The translations under genes and the position numbers were made by a program. This document shows positions 56,714-64,000 of a DNA stretch of 64,000 nt, one piece after another (position 1 is the stretch's first letter; the number at the start of each line of letters is the position of its first letter). The stretch covers positions 310,001 to 374,000 of the forward strand of contig NZ_SOCT01000003.1 of the NCBI RefSeq assembly GCF_004364435.1, written 5' to 3'. Below the pieces are notes generated by a model. That model saw only the letters and a list, made by a program, of their open reading frames with translations. It ran no database searches and was not told the origin of the DNA. The stretch comes from Pseudomonas sp. LP_7_YM. Its GTDB lineage: Bacteria; Pseudomonadota; Gammaproteobacteria; Pseudomonadales; Pseudomonadaceae.

Positions 56714-57616
56714 TCACACCCAACTGAAAAACGATCCGCCGTCGTCGCGCAACATTTGCGCCATGGCGTGGGCTGCGGGAGACAGATACCCCTGGCGGCG
56801 CAGAATCACGCAAATGGTTCGGGTCATGGTGGTGGGTTGCAACGGCACCTCACGCAGGTACTGCATGTTCTTGCCATATTCCAGCGTTTCGCGGGCGATG
56901 AAGCTCAGCAGGCGGGTCTGGGCGATGAGGCGGGGCAGCAGGGAAATGGAGTTGGCTTCAATCTGCACCACGGGCAGCGGCAGGTTGTGGCGGGCGAAGG
57001 CGTCGTCAACCCACATCCGCGACGACACCCCGGGTGGCGGCAGCACCCAGCGGTATTTGCACAGATCGCTCATCTGAAACGGTGTGTTGAAGATCGGGTG
57101 ATTGCGGCTGGCAATTACCACGGCTTCATCAGTGAGAATCGGGTGCGCACTGAATTCATCCTCGGTGCTGCGCTGCGAACAGATGATCATGTCCAGATGC
57201 CCTGAACGCAGCTCCTCACGAAGCATGTCGTCCTGACCGATCACCAGTTTGAGGACAACATCCGGCGAGCGTTTGAGCAAAGCGTTGGTCAATTCCGGCA
57301 GCAGGTACTCGGCCATCGTCGCCGCACACCCCAGGCGGATTTCGCCCACTGCACCACTGGCGAAATCGCGCACCTCGCGTTGAGTCTGGGCGATGCTTTG
57401 CTGCAGTAACCTGCCTCTGGCCTGCAGCAACTCACCCACCGGGGTCAGTTTGATCCGCCTGCCGTCGCGCTGAAACAGCTTGGTCCCAAAAGACGCTTCC
57501 AGGCGCTGAATGCTTTTGGTCAACGCAGGCTGACTGCGGTTGAGCTTTTCTGCCGCACGTCCCAGGTGACCGAGCTCGGCGATGGTTTCGAAATACGTCA
57601 GGTCGCGCAGGTCCAT
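56714..57616 (-). CDS. LysR-type transcriptional regulator
   Basis: 300 residues. N-terminal winged HTH MDLRDLTYFETIAELGHLGR then AAEKLNRSQPALTKSIQRLE; periplasmic-binding-like effector domain from about residue 90 (GEIRLGCAATMAEYLLPEL) with VVIASRNHPIF and a C-terminal LRDDGGSFFSWV. Divergent from the AbrB-family permease, with an inverted repeat between them, so it probably controls that gene. Effector unknown. Confidence 0.93.
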   Translation of the reverse strand: MDLRDLTYFETIAELGHLGRAAEKLNRSQPALTKSIQRLEASFGTKLFQRDGRRIKLTPVGELLQARGRLLQQSIAQTQREVRDFASGAVGEIRLGCAATMAEYLLPELTNALLKRSPDVVLKLVIGQDDMLREELRSGHLDMIICSQRSTEDEFSAHPILTDEAVVIASRNHPIFNTPFQMSDLCKYRWVLPPPGVSSRMWVDDAFARHNLPLPVVQIEANSISLLPRLIAQTRLLSFIARETLEYGKNMQYLREVPLQPTTMTRTICVILRRQGYLSPAAHAMAQMLRDDGGSFFSWV

Positions 57617-57657
57617 ATATCAACCAAAGTTATCAATTCATGATTATTAGAAAATAG

Positions 57658-57674
57658 ACTTGATCGATTCAAGT
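57658..57674. promoter_or_regulatory. LysR-type operator
   Basis: ACTTGA-TCGAT-TCAAGT, perfect dyad containing T-N11-A, 42 bases from the lysR start and 47 from the permease start. Confidence 0.7.
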
Positions 57675-57720
57675 GTCGATACTTCTCGGCATTGGACGAA
57701 ATTCCACAAGGAAAAAGCCC

Positions 57721-58818
57721 ATGCTCTGGAGATACTCGTTGTCGCGCCCCGCCTCGTTTTCCCTTGAAACCCTCCCCTCGCGGATGCAATGGCTGCTGTT
57801 GGTGATTCTGGCCGGTAGTGCTGGCCAATTGTTCAGATATTTCCAGGTGCCCGCCGCGCTGTTTCTCGGCCCGATGTTGGTCGCTATCGGTTTCGGCGTG
57901 TCCGGCGCTTCGATCCGGCTGCACAGGAACATCTTTCGCCTGGGTCAAGGGACGGTTGGGGTATTGGTCGCTCATTCCATGACCATGGGCGTGCTGATCG
58001 CCGCGCTGCACTCTTGGCACGTCATGGTCTTCGCCACCCTGATCACGGTCGCATTGAGCGCGATGGTGGGCATCGGTGTCGCGCGATGGGGGGGCATTCA
58101 GGGCAGTACGGCGGCATGGGGCACTTCGCCCGGCGCGGCGTCGGCGATGGTGGCGATGTCCGAGGACTACGGCGCCGACTCACGGGTTGTGGCGACGATG
58201 CAATACGTGCGCGTGGTCTGCGTGGTGATGGTCGGCGCACTGGTCAGCCGGCTGATGGGTGCCGACGCTGGCGGGACCGAAACGCACAGCGTCGATGCGC
58301 TGCTGCAAGGCTTCGATGGGCTCAACCTGGTGCTCAGCCTGGTGGTCATTGGGTTCGGTGTCAGTCTCGGCGCACGCGTGCCCGCCGGTGCTTTGCTGGT
58401 GCCGCTGCTGTTGGGCGGTACCCTGCAGCTCAGTGGTCTGCTGCAGATCACCCTGCCCACCTGGTTGCTCGCAATTGCCTATGGCGCCATCGGCGGCTAC
58501 ATCGGCTTGCGCTTCGACCGGGTAACCATCAGCTACGTGTGGCGACGCCTGCCAGCGATGATCATGAGTGCGCTACTGCTGATCCTGCTGTGTGCAATGT
58601 CTGCCTGGGTGATTGCCGAGATGATGGGCAAGGACTTTCTCTCGGTCTACCTGGCCACCAGCCCCGGCGGGCTGGACGCAATGGCGATCATCGCTATCGA
58701 CACCCACTCGGACGTTGGCTTCGTGCTGGCAATGCAGACCTTGCGCCTGTTCGGGGTGATCGTCACCGGCGCTTACATCGCACGGCAGGTGATACGGGTG
58801 ACAGAGCGGTTGGCGTGA
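57721..58818 (+). CDS. AbrB family membrane protein
   Basis: 365-residue inner-membrane protein of the AbrB/YgbB-like (ammonia monooxygenase-annotated) duplicated membrane family. Two repeats are visible: QLFRYFQVPAALFLGPMLVA with RLGQGTVGVLVA in the first half, and PAGALLVPLLLGGTLQLSG with the end SPGGLDAMAIIAIDTHSDVG in the second. The repeated PG-rich SPGAASAMVAMSEDYGAD mirrors the latter. ATG 57721 (MLWRYSLSRPASFSLETL). Members are thought to be transporters or regulators; substrate unknown. Likely controlled by the divergent LysR protein. Confidence 0.85.
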   Translation: MLWRYSLSRPASFSLETLPSRMQWLLLVILAGSAGQLFRYFQVPAALFLGPMLVAIGFGVSGASIRLHRNIFRLGQGTVGVLVAHSMTMGVLIAALHSWHVMVFATLITVALSAMVGIGVARWGGIQGSTAAWGTSPGAASAMVAMSEDYGADSRVVATMQYVRVVCVVMVGALVSRLMGADAGGTETHSVDALLQGFDGLNLVLSLVVIGFGVSLGARVPAGALLVPLLLGGTLQLSGLLQITLPTWLLAIAYGAIGGYIGLRFDRVTISYVWRRLPAMIMSALLLILLCAMSAWVIAEMMGKDFLSVYLATSPGGLDAMAIIAIDTHSDVGFVLAMQTLRLFGVIVTGAYIARQVIRVTERLA

Positions 58819-59074
58819 TCAACTCCTAGAAAGACGCAGAAGGTCACACGGCAGCGAGTTCAAAAATCCTTTCAATGTATCCGAGCCTGATTCAACGCAT
58901 TTGCCACTGTCGCACGGTTCTAGAAGATCCCACAGCCTCTGCGAGAGACGCCGAGGGTAACGACGGCTGCGAATACCGCGTTAGCTTACTTGCAGATTGA
59001 AATTCAAAGCTGCCCCTCCCCATGGAACACCTCCTGTCCCAGACGCCCGGCAGCACTCCGGACGCCGATGCGGA

Positions 59075-60319
59075 TTACTGCAAACGCTCCAACGCGGTCG
59101 CCAGGCTTCGGGCCAGTGGCAGCAGCGGCAGCAGAGTGGCCTGATACGCGTGATAGAGGTCCGGTTTGCCCGCCCAGATGTCGGCGCTGGGTTGGTTCTG
59201 CGGGTTCAGCTCATGACGCCAGCTGCCGTGCTCTCGATCAATGAACAGGGTCTCGTTGAACTCCCAAAAGGTGCGATACCAGTTTTCATACTGCTGCTCG
59301 CCGGTACGCTGCAGCAGAGCGGCGGATGCCGCAGCCGCCTCGGCATGGGTCCAGTGCAAGCGATGACCCACCACCGGGCGGTTTTGCCAATCCAGCGTGT
59401 AGACAATCCCTGGCGCGCCATCGACATCCCAGCCGTAACGGCAAGCATTGTCGAATAACATCCGCGCGTCCTGAACCAGCCATGCGGGTGTTTCAAGCTT
59501 GGTCTCGTGTCGGGCGGCTTCCAGATGCAGCAACAATCTCGCCCACTCGAAGGCGTGGCCGGGGGTGGTGCCATAGGGGCGAAAACCATCGTCAGGCTTG
59601 TCGGCGTTGTATTCAGCCATCGGCTGCCATTGCAGGGTGAAGTGTTCGATCACCTGGTGATTATTGGCGGCGGCGTGTTGATGAATGACTCGCTCAACGA
59701 TGCTCAGCGCACGGTCCAGCCAGCGCGCATCGCCGGTGACATCCGCCAGGGCGAGGAAGGCTTCGGTGCTGTGCATGTTGCTGTTGGCGCCGCGATAGCT
59801 TTCTTCTTCGCTCCAGTCACGGGAAAAGGACTCGCGCATGGCGCCCTCTTCCTCGCTCCAGAAATGCTCGGTGATGACGTGAATCGCCTGTTCCAGCAAG
59901 GCCTTGGCGCCGGGACGCTGGGCAACAACCGCGGAGCTGGCAGCCAGCGCCACGAAAGCATGCAGATAGGCGGCTTTGCCCGTATCGCCGTCCGCGTTCA
60001 GAGGTCTGGCAAACCAGCCGCCGTGCTCCGTATCACGCAACGGCCCGGCCAGCGCAGCAATGCCATGATCGACCAGCTTGGCACAGCCGGGGATGCCGTT
60101 GATATGCGCCAGGGCAAAGCTGTGGGTCATGCGCGCGGTGTTCATGGTCTCGGCGACCGCGTCTGCTGGCAACCGCCCTCGGTCATCCAGATTGCCGAAA
60201 CCCTGGGGCAGCCTGGCCGCCTTGGCAAAGGTGAGCAAGCGATTGCCCTCTTGAGCCAGCCAGGCCTTGTGTCCGGGGGCACGCAACCAACTGCTGAAAC
60301 CGCGATTCACATCATCCAT
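59075..60319 (-). CDS. AGE-family sugar isomerase/epimerase (mannose isomerase-like)
   Basis: 414-residue (alpha/alpha)6-barrel enzyme. N-acylglucosamine 2-epimerase family features are LDDRGRLPADAVAETMNTAR, HGIAALAGPLRDTEHGGWFA, YRGANSNMHSTEAFLALAD, YGTTPGHAFEWARLLLHLEA and GHRLHWTHAEAAAASAALL, with the catalytic histidines in the last motifs. It most resembles YihS and Pseudomonas D-mannose isomerases converting mannose, fructose and similar aldo/ketohexoses. No transporter gene is adjacent. Confidence 0.88.
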   Translation of the reverse strand: MDDVNRGFSSWLRAPGHKAWLAQEGNRLLTFAKAARLPQGFGNLDDRGRLPADAVAETMNTARMTHSFALAHINGIPGCAKLVDHGIAALAGPLRDTEHGGWFARPLNADGDTGKAAYLHAFVALAASSAVVAQRPGAKALLEQAIHVITEHFWSEEEGAMRESFSRDWSEEESYRGANSNMHSTEAFLALADVTGDARWLDRALSIVERVIHQHAAANNHQVIEHFTLQWQPMAEYNADKPDDGFRPYGTTPGHAFEWARLLLHLEAARHETKLETPAWLVQDARMLFDNACRYGWDVDGAPGIVYTLDWQNRPVVGHRLHWTHAEAAAASAALLQRTGEQQYENWYRTFWEFNETLFIDREHGSWRHELNPQNQPSADIWAGKPDLYHAYQATLLPLLPLARSLATALERLQ

Positions 60320-60600
60320 TGCCTTGTCACCTATCTGCTCGGCAGGTTCAGCCCGCCAGGAATTATTAGTCGGGAAGGATCATGCAAGCCGGAACAGGGT
60401 TCCGGCAAGGGGCGCAGGTGAAACCATTAACTAGCGGCTTGGAAATCGATCGTCTGATCATGGGAGCGCGCTCCTTCGTGCGACAGGCAACCCATGCCTT
60501 CTACACGGCCCATCCGAACGCGCGTTCGAGGAAACATCGAACCTCGTCGCCTCATGAGGTCTAGAACAGTGAGTCAACATATTCGAAGACGGAGGCCATC

Positions 60601-61089
60601 ATGCATCTGGAAGGTTCATGCCATTGCGGCGAAGTGGAGTTCAGCCTGACAAGCGCCCACCCCTACTCTTATCAACGCTGCTACTGCTCGATCTGCCGCA
60701 AGACGCAAGGCGGTGGTGGCTATTCGATCAATCTGGGTGGTGATGCCAACGGCCTGAAGGTCAAGGGCAGGCACAATATCGCCATTTATCACGCCAAAAT
60801 GCGCGACGAGGAACACCAGCAGGCTCACACCAGCGACGCCGAGCGGCATTTCTGCAAGCTGTGCGGCAGCGGCCTATGGCTGTTCAGCCCGCAGTGGCCA
60901 GAGCTGATCCACCCGTTCGCCTCGGCCATCGACACACCACTGCCAACGCCGCCTGAGCATACGCATCTGTTGCTGGATTCCAAGGCATCGTGGGTCCAGG
61001 TGCAGGCAGGTCCAAAGGACCAACAGTTCGAGCAATACCCCAAAGAGTCGATTGCCCAGTGGCATGAACGGTTGGGTCTGGTTCGCTGA
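60601..61089 (+). CDS. GFA-fold (glutathione-dependent formaldehyde-activating-like) protein
   Basis: 162 residues of the CENP-V/GFA family. The zinc ligands are in SCHCGEVEF, RCYCSICRKTQGGGGYSIN and HFCKLCGSGLWLF. ATG 60601 follows GGAGG. The family binds structural zinc; proven activity on S-hydroxymethylglutathione is rare, so catalytic role is open. The next gene on the strand is the Rieske/FAD protein, 137 bases on. Confidence 0.9.
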   Translation: MHLEGSCHCGEVEFSLTSAHPYSYQRCYCSICRKTQGGGGYSINLGGDANGLKVKGRHNIAIYHAKMRDEEHQQAHTSDAERHFCKLCGSGLWLFSPQWPELIHPFASAIDTPLPTPPEHTHLLLDSKASWVQVQAGPKDQQFEQYPKESIAQWHERLGLVR

Positions 61090-61226
61090 GGCGGCTCAAT
61101 GGCTACTCGCACATCTTGCTGGAGGTCGAAGGTTACGGCGGCAAGGGACGCATTACGCTCCATCATATTCGCTGAACCTCTTGATCGACCGCCCACTCCC
61201 AAAACAAAGCCTGGGAGAAACTTAAA

Positions 61227-62780
61227 ATGCCAATGCATCGAGTGGCGAGTCTGGCCGATCTTCGTCGAGATCGCGGGATTCAGGTTGAGGTGGGTGAAAA
61301 GAAGATTGTGCTGGTGCAGCATGGCGATGAGGTCCGCGCTTATCAGGGCGAGTGCCCACATGCAGGAGCGCCGCTGGCCGACGGGGCAATATGCAATGGA
61401 CATCTGATTTGTCCGTGGCACAAGGCGGAATTTGCCATTTCGGACGGGCACCTGTGCGAGCCGCCCGCCCTGGATGCCCTCACACGCTATCCGCTGCTGG
61501 TGATAGAAGATCAGATTCACATCGATGATCAGGCCATGAAGCCCCCTCACAGCAACGTGCCCGACGACGATCGTTGCTTTGTCGTGATAGGTGCAGGCGC
61601 TGCGGGCACTGCAGCCGCCTGCGCCTTACGGGAAAAAGACTTCAACGGACGCCTGCTGCTGATTGACCGCGAAAGCAGACCCGGTTACGACCGCACGGCG
61701 CTGAGCAAATTCGTACTCGCGGCCGACATGCGCCCGGATGAGATCCCGCCCCTGCGCGAAGAGACCTTCTATGAAGAGAATCGAATCGAGCGTATCCAGG
61801 GCGAGGTGATGAAACTGGACGTCGTCAACAAACGCCTGACGTTGTCCGATGGACGTCGTATTACCTACGATGCCGCCTTGATCAGCACCGGTGGCGAGCC
61901 TCGCGTGCTGCCATTGGTCGGTGCTGATTTGCCGCAGGTGCTGACGCTGCGCTCGCGGGACGACGCAGCGAAAATCCTCGCTGCCGCGCAGCCAGGCAAG
62001 CATGCGCTGATTGTCGGCGACAGCTTCATCGGGCTTGAAGCCGCATCAGCCTTGCGTAAGCACGGAGTCGACGTGACGGTTATCGCCCATCACGAGACGC
62101 CCTTCGCCGCGCAACTGGGCGATAGAATCGGTAAAGCGTTGCGCGCCCTGCACGAACGAAACGGGGTTTTGTTCCGCACCCACGTCGATGTCAGCCGATT
62201 CGAGGGCGATGAACAGGCCGAAAACAGATGCCTGCAGACTGCCGTGCTTAACAACGGCGAGCGCATGCCGGTCGACCTGGCATTGATCGGCATCGGCGTC
62301 ACGCCGTCCACTCAGTTCATCGATGGCCTGCAACTTGAGAAAGACGGATCGCTTGCCGTGGACTCAGGCATGAAAGTGGGCCCGGACCTCTGGGCGGCAG
62401 GCGATATCGCGACGTTTCCCGTCAACGGCCAGCCCCTGCGCATAGAGCATTGGCGTCTGGCCCAGCAACATGCGCGCATCGCCGCAAGCAACATGCTGGG
62501 CGGTGAAACACACTACGCCGACGTGCCTTTTTTCTGGACCTTTCACTTCGGCAAGCGCCTGGACTATTTGGGCCATGCCAAGGACTGGGACGATATCGTC
62601 TACCTGGGTGAGCCGGAAAACTTTGAATTCCTTGCGCTGATGTGTAAGCAAGGCACGGTGCACGCCGTGGTCAGCTGTAAGCGCGAACGTGAAATGGCTT
62701 TGCTCGCCGAACGCATGAAGCAACCTTTGTTCAAAGACGAAGCGTTGATGCTGATCAAGCAGATAAGCGACGGTGCTTGA
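61227..62780 (+). CDS. Rieske domain fused to FAD/NAD(P) oxidoreductase
   Basis: 517-residue cytosolic redox protein of AIFM3-like architecture. The N-terminal Rieske [2Fe-2S] domain (residues 1-105) has CPHAGAPLADGAIC and CPWHKAEF. A class-I flavoprotein disulfide-reductase-like module follows: FAD motif FVVIGAGAAGTAAACAL near 115, NAD motif ALIVGDSFIGLEAASAL near 250, and DLWAAGDIATFPV near 385. A C-terminal domain has FFWTFHFGKRLDYLGHA. GAGAAAC precedes ATG 61227. The fusion suggests an electron-transfer reductase whose partner oxygenase is elsewhere. Confidence 0.92.
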   Translation: MPMHRVASLADLRRDRGIQVEVGEKKIVLVQHGDEVRAYQGECPHAGAPLADGAICNGHLICPWHKAEFAISDGHLCEPPALDALTRYPLLVIEDQIHIDDQAMKPPHSNVPDDDRCFVVIGAGAAGTAAACALREKDFNGRLLLIDRESRPGYDRTALSKFVLAADMRPDEIPPLREETFYEENRIERIQGEVMKLDVVNKRLTLSDGRRITYDAALISTGGEPRVLPLVGADLPQVLTLRSRDDAAKILAAAQPGKHALIVGDSFIGLEAASALRKHGVDVTVIAHHETPFAAQLGDRIGKALRALHERNGVLFRTHVDVSRFEGDEQAENRCLQTAVLNNGERMPVDLALIGIGVTPSTQFIDGLQLEKDGSLAVDSGMKVGPDLWAAGDIATFPVNGQPLRIEHWRLAQQHARIAASNMLGGETHYADVPFFWTFHFGKRLDYLGHAKDWDDIVYLGEPENFEFLALMCKQGTVHAVVSCKREREMALLAERMKQPLFKDEALMLIKQISDGA

Positions 62781-62812
62781 GGGCACAGGTCGCAACACTT
62801 AAAGGAGAGTGA

Positions 62813-62980
62813 ATGATGCCCAAAGAATCGAACCGTGAAGACCTGGACCACAAACCGGAAAACGCCAGCAAAGTCGGCGAAAAACACAAACAGGCCAATC
62901 AGCAGGGTGAACAACCCCGACGCCCCGAACCGCCCAAGGGGCAGGATCAGGACAAGGAGCACAATCAGAACAAACCCTGA
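62813..62980 (+). CDS. 55-residue hydrophilic disordered protein
   Basis: MMPKESNREDLDHKPENASK then VGEKHKQANQQGEQPRRPEP and a KGQDQDKEHNQNKP tail. AAAGGAGAG lies 6 bases upstream of ATG 62813; ATG 62816 is an alternative. It contains only two valine/leucine-type residues, no aromatic and no cysteine, so it should be disordered. It comes 32 bases after the Rieske gene and may be cotranscribed. Its 3' end overlaps the decayed LysR gene on the other strand. Confidence 0.7.
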   Translation: MMPKESNREDLDHKPENASKVGEKHKQANQQGEQPRRPEPPKGQDQDKEHNQNKP

Positions 62981-63348
62981 TCCACGCAGACGCCCAGAAT
63001 CTGCTCACGAAGCCAGCCATTGGCTTGGTCCCGGTCAGCACGTTCGCTCCAGACCCTCTCCAGCGAAAACGCTGGCAGATCGTCTGGCAACTCTCGCACC
63101 GTCAGCCACGTCGGGGAGCCAGTGCGGCAAGAATCCGTCGGGGCAGTGTGAGGAAGCGGTCAGTGCCCCGCAGCAGTTGCAACGCCGAGCCATAGGTATC
63201 CGCGCAGGCCGCGATATGCCGCTCTGTGCCCTGACGAGCCAGCCAGCGGTCAACGAGATAGGCATTGGAAACCCAAGGTGTCGGATAGACGTGGTGACGC
63301 GTGGTAAAGGCCTCGACAGTCACGTGCGCGACAAACTGAAAACTGGCG
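62965..63348 (-). pseudogene. LysR-type regulator remnant, truncated and frameshifted
   Basis: Two frames join to give the C-terminal part of a LysR effector domain. The first reads FVAHVTVEAFTTRHHVYPTP, WVSNAYLVDRWLARQG and FLTLPRRILAALAP. After a shift near 63105-63118 (at a GGGG run) the next frame gives TWLTVRELPDDLPAFSLERV, WSERADRDQANGWLREQI and LGVC, stopping at 62965. The DNA-binding N-terminal half is absent: upstream of 63348 the similarity ends and unrelated sequence follows. Both a 5' deletion and a frameshift show loss of function. Confidence 0.75.
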
Positions 63349-63464
63349 GGCGGGTTTTAAAAATCAGGACGATCAGGGCCAAGGCTTCCCCCCTGAATCA
63401 CAACAGGTCGTTACAGCAGTCAATGGCATTTCCGGACGCGCGCAGCTTATCCGCGATTGGCAGC

Positions 63465-64000
63465 TTATGCCTGTTGGCGATCGCAACGACGCCCACAACG
63501 TTGAGATGTCGGATCCTCGCTTTCGATCGCCTTCTCTACCTTCATCCACCAGGCCTCCCCGCGACTCGGGTACTGCATGTAGAAGGGCTGGCCCATTTCC
63601 GGTGTGGCAATGGAAATGCTGCGATCCCAGGCCAGGTTCAGAATCCGGTCGAAAGGCTCGTGCCAGGCGTGCATCGCCAGATCAAACGTGCCGTTGTGAA
63701 TGGGCAGCAGCCATTTGCCGCGCACATCGATATGCGCCTGCAGGGTTTCTTCCGGTTGCATGTGCACGTCTGGCCATTGGGCGTTATAGGCGCCGGTTTC
63801 CATGAGCGTCAGCTCGAACGGGCCATAGTGCTCGCCAATCAGCTTGAAGCCATCGTGATAGCCGGTATCGCCGCTGAAGAAGATCCGCTGCGGGCCATCA
63901 ATGATTACCCACGACGCCCAGAGCGTCTGGTTGCCGTCACGCAGGCTGCGTCCGGAAAAATGCTGGGCTGGGGCCGCGACGAAGCGGATACCGTGGATTT
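63465..64000 (-). CDS. MBL-fold metallo-hydrolase (5' end outside window)
   Basis: C-terminal 178 residues of a metallo-beta-lactamase-fold protein of the NAPE-PLD/UlaG-like group. Readable motifs are VAAPAQHFSGRSLRDGNQTL (metal His), FFSGDTGYHDGF (metal Asp), TLMETGAYNAQWPDVHMQPE, and LLPIHNGTFDLAMHAWHEPF (last metal His). The last residues after EKAIESEDP form a short Arg/Gln-rich tail. The N-terminal H-x-H-x-D-H motif lies beyond position 64000. Confidence 0.9.
   Translation of the reverse strand, partial: IHGIRFVAAPAQHFSGRSLRDGNQTLWASWVIIDGPQRIFFSGDTGYHDGFKLIGEHYGPFELTLMETGAYNAQWPDVHMQPEETLQAHIDVRGKWLLPIHNGTFDLAMHAWHEPFDRILNLAWDRSISIATPEMGQPFYMQYPSRGEAWWMKVEKAIESEDPTSQRCGRRCDRQQA

Noticed and set aside
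1..64000. tRNA, rRNA or CRISPR loci
   Set aside because: No cloverleaf-like sequence with conserved TTCGAATC-type arms and no regularly spaced direct repeats were noticed.

Overview
The window is bacterial chromosome of the genus Pseudomonas, most likely the P. syringae / P. fluorescens lineage. The evidence is high G+C, proteins that recognisably match Pseudomonas families, Pseudomonas-type REP palindromes at about 1950 and 53935, and a gene order that follows P. aeruginosa in several blocks. Those blocks are dusA-tal-rssC-rssB-PilZ-mlaA, the HAD / DUF4404 / queF / cupredoxin / copRS group, lolCDE-PilZ-glycerophosphodiesterase-sthA, and gap-mfd-csiV. No rRNA, tRNA, CRISPR array, integrase or intact insertion sequence was seen.

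Layout. 1-6.5 kb: the high-affinity potassium operon kdpFABC with the 5' part of kdpD (minus strand), preceded by four helically phased CTTTA repeats. 6.7-13 kb: a GNAT acetyltransferase, uvrB, an aromatic aminotransferase, a small disordered protein and a 14-TM-type MFS exporter. 13.2-17.2 kb: a three-subunit periplasmic sugar-acid dehydrogenase (Tat-exported small subunit, GMC flavoprotein, tri-heme cytochrome c). 17.3-22.5 kb: a Cache chemoreceptor, nudK, a FecR-like remnant, D-galactose dehydrogenase and dusA. 22.5-23.7 kb: a gene-poor stretch between dusA and tal. 23.7-32.7 kb: transaldolase, the RssB/RssC partner-switching pair, a PilZ protein, MlaA, a HAD protein that has lost its catalytic aspartates, DUF4404, QueF, and a copper module (cupredoxin, CopR box, CopRS). 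32.8-39 kb: lolCDE, a second PilZ protein, a glycerophosphodiesterase and sthA. 39.3-43.6 kb: one 1434-residue protein resembling the large dermonecrotic-toxin-type (DUF6543) proteins of Pseudomonas. 43.9-53.9 kb: citrate symporter, long GAPDH, and an mfd-csiV-SNF2/SWIM helicase operon. 54-64 kb: a FAN1-type VRR nuclease, a nucleoside deoxyribosyltransferase-like protein, a LysR/AbrB-permease pair with an operator-like palindrome, an AGE-family sugar isomerase, a GFA-fold protein, a Rieske-FAD reductase with a 55-residue companion, a decayed LysR gene, and an MBL-fold hydrolase cut by the window end.

Most of the window is housekeeping or conserved accessory metabolism. The least explained items are the giant toxin-like protein (39341-43645), the pseudo-phosphatase with its DUF4404 neighbour, the FecR chimera, and the regulatory repeats upstream of kdp, the aminotransferase, the MFS gene and sthA. 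I found no convincing wholly new multi-gene system. The toxin-like protein is the best candidate for new biology.
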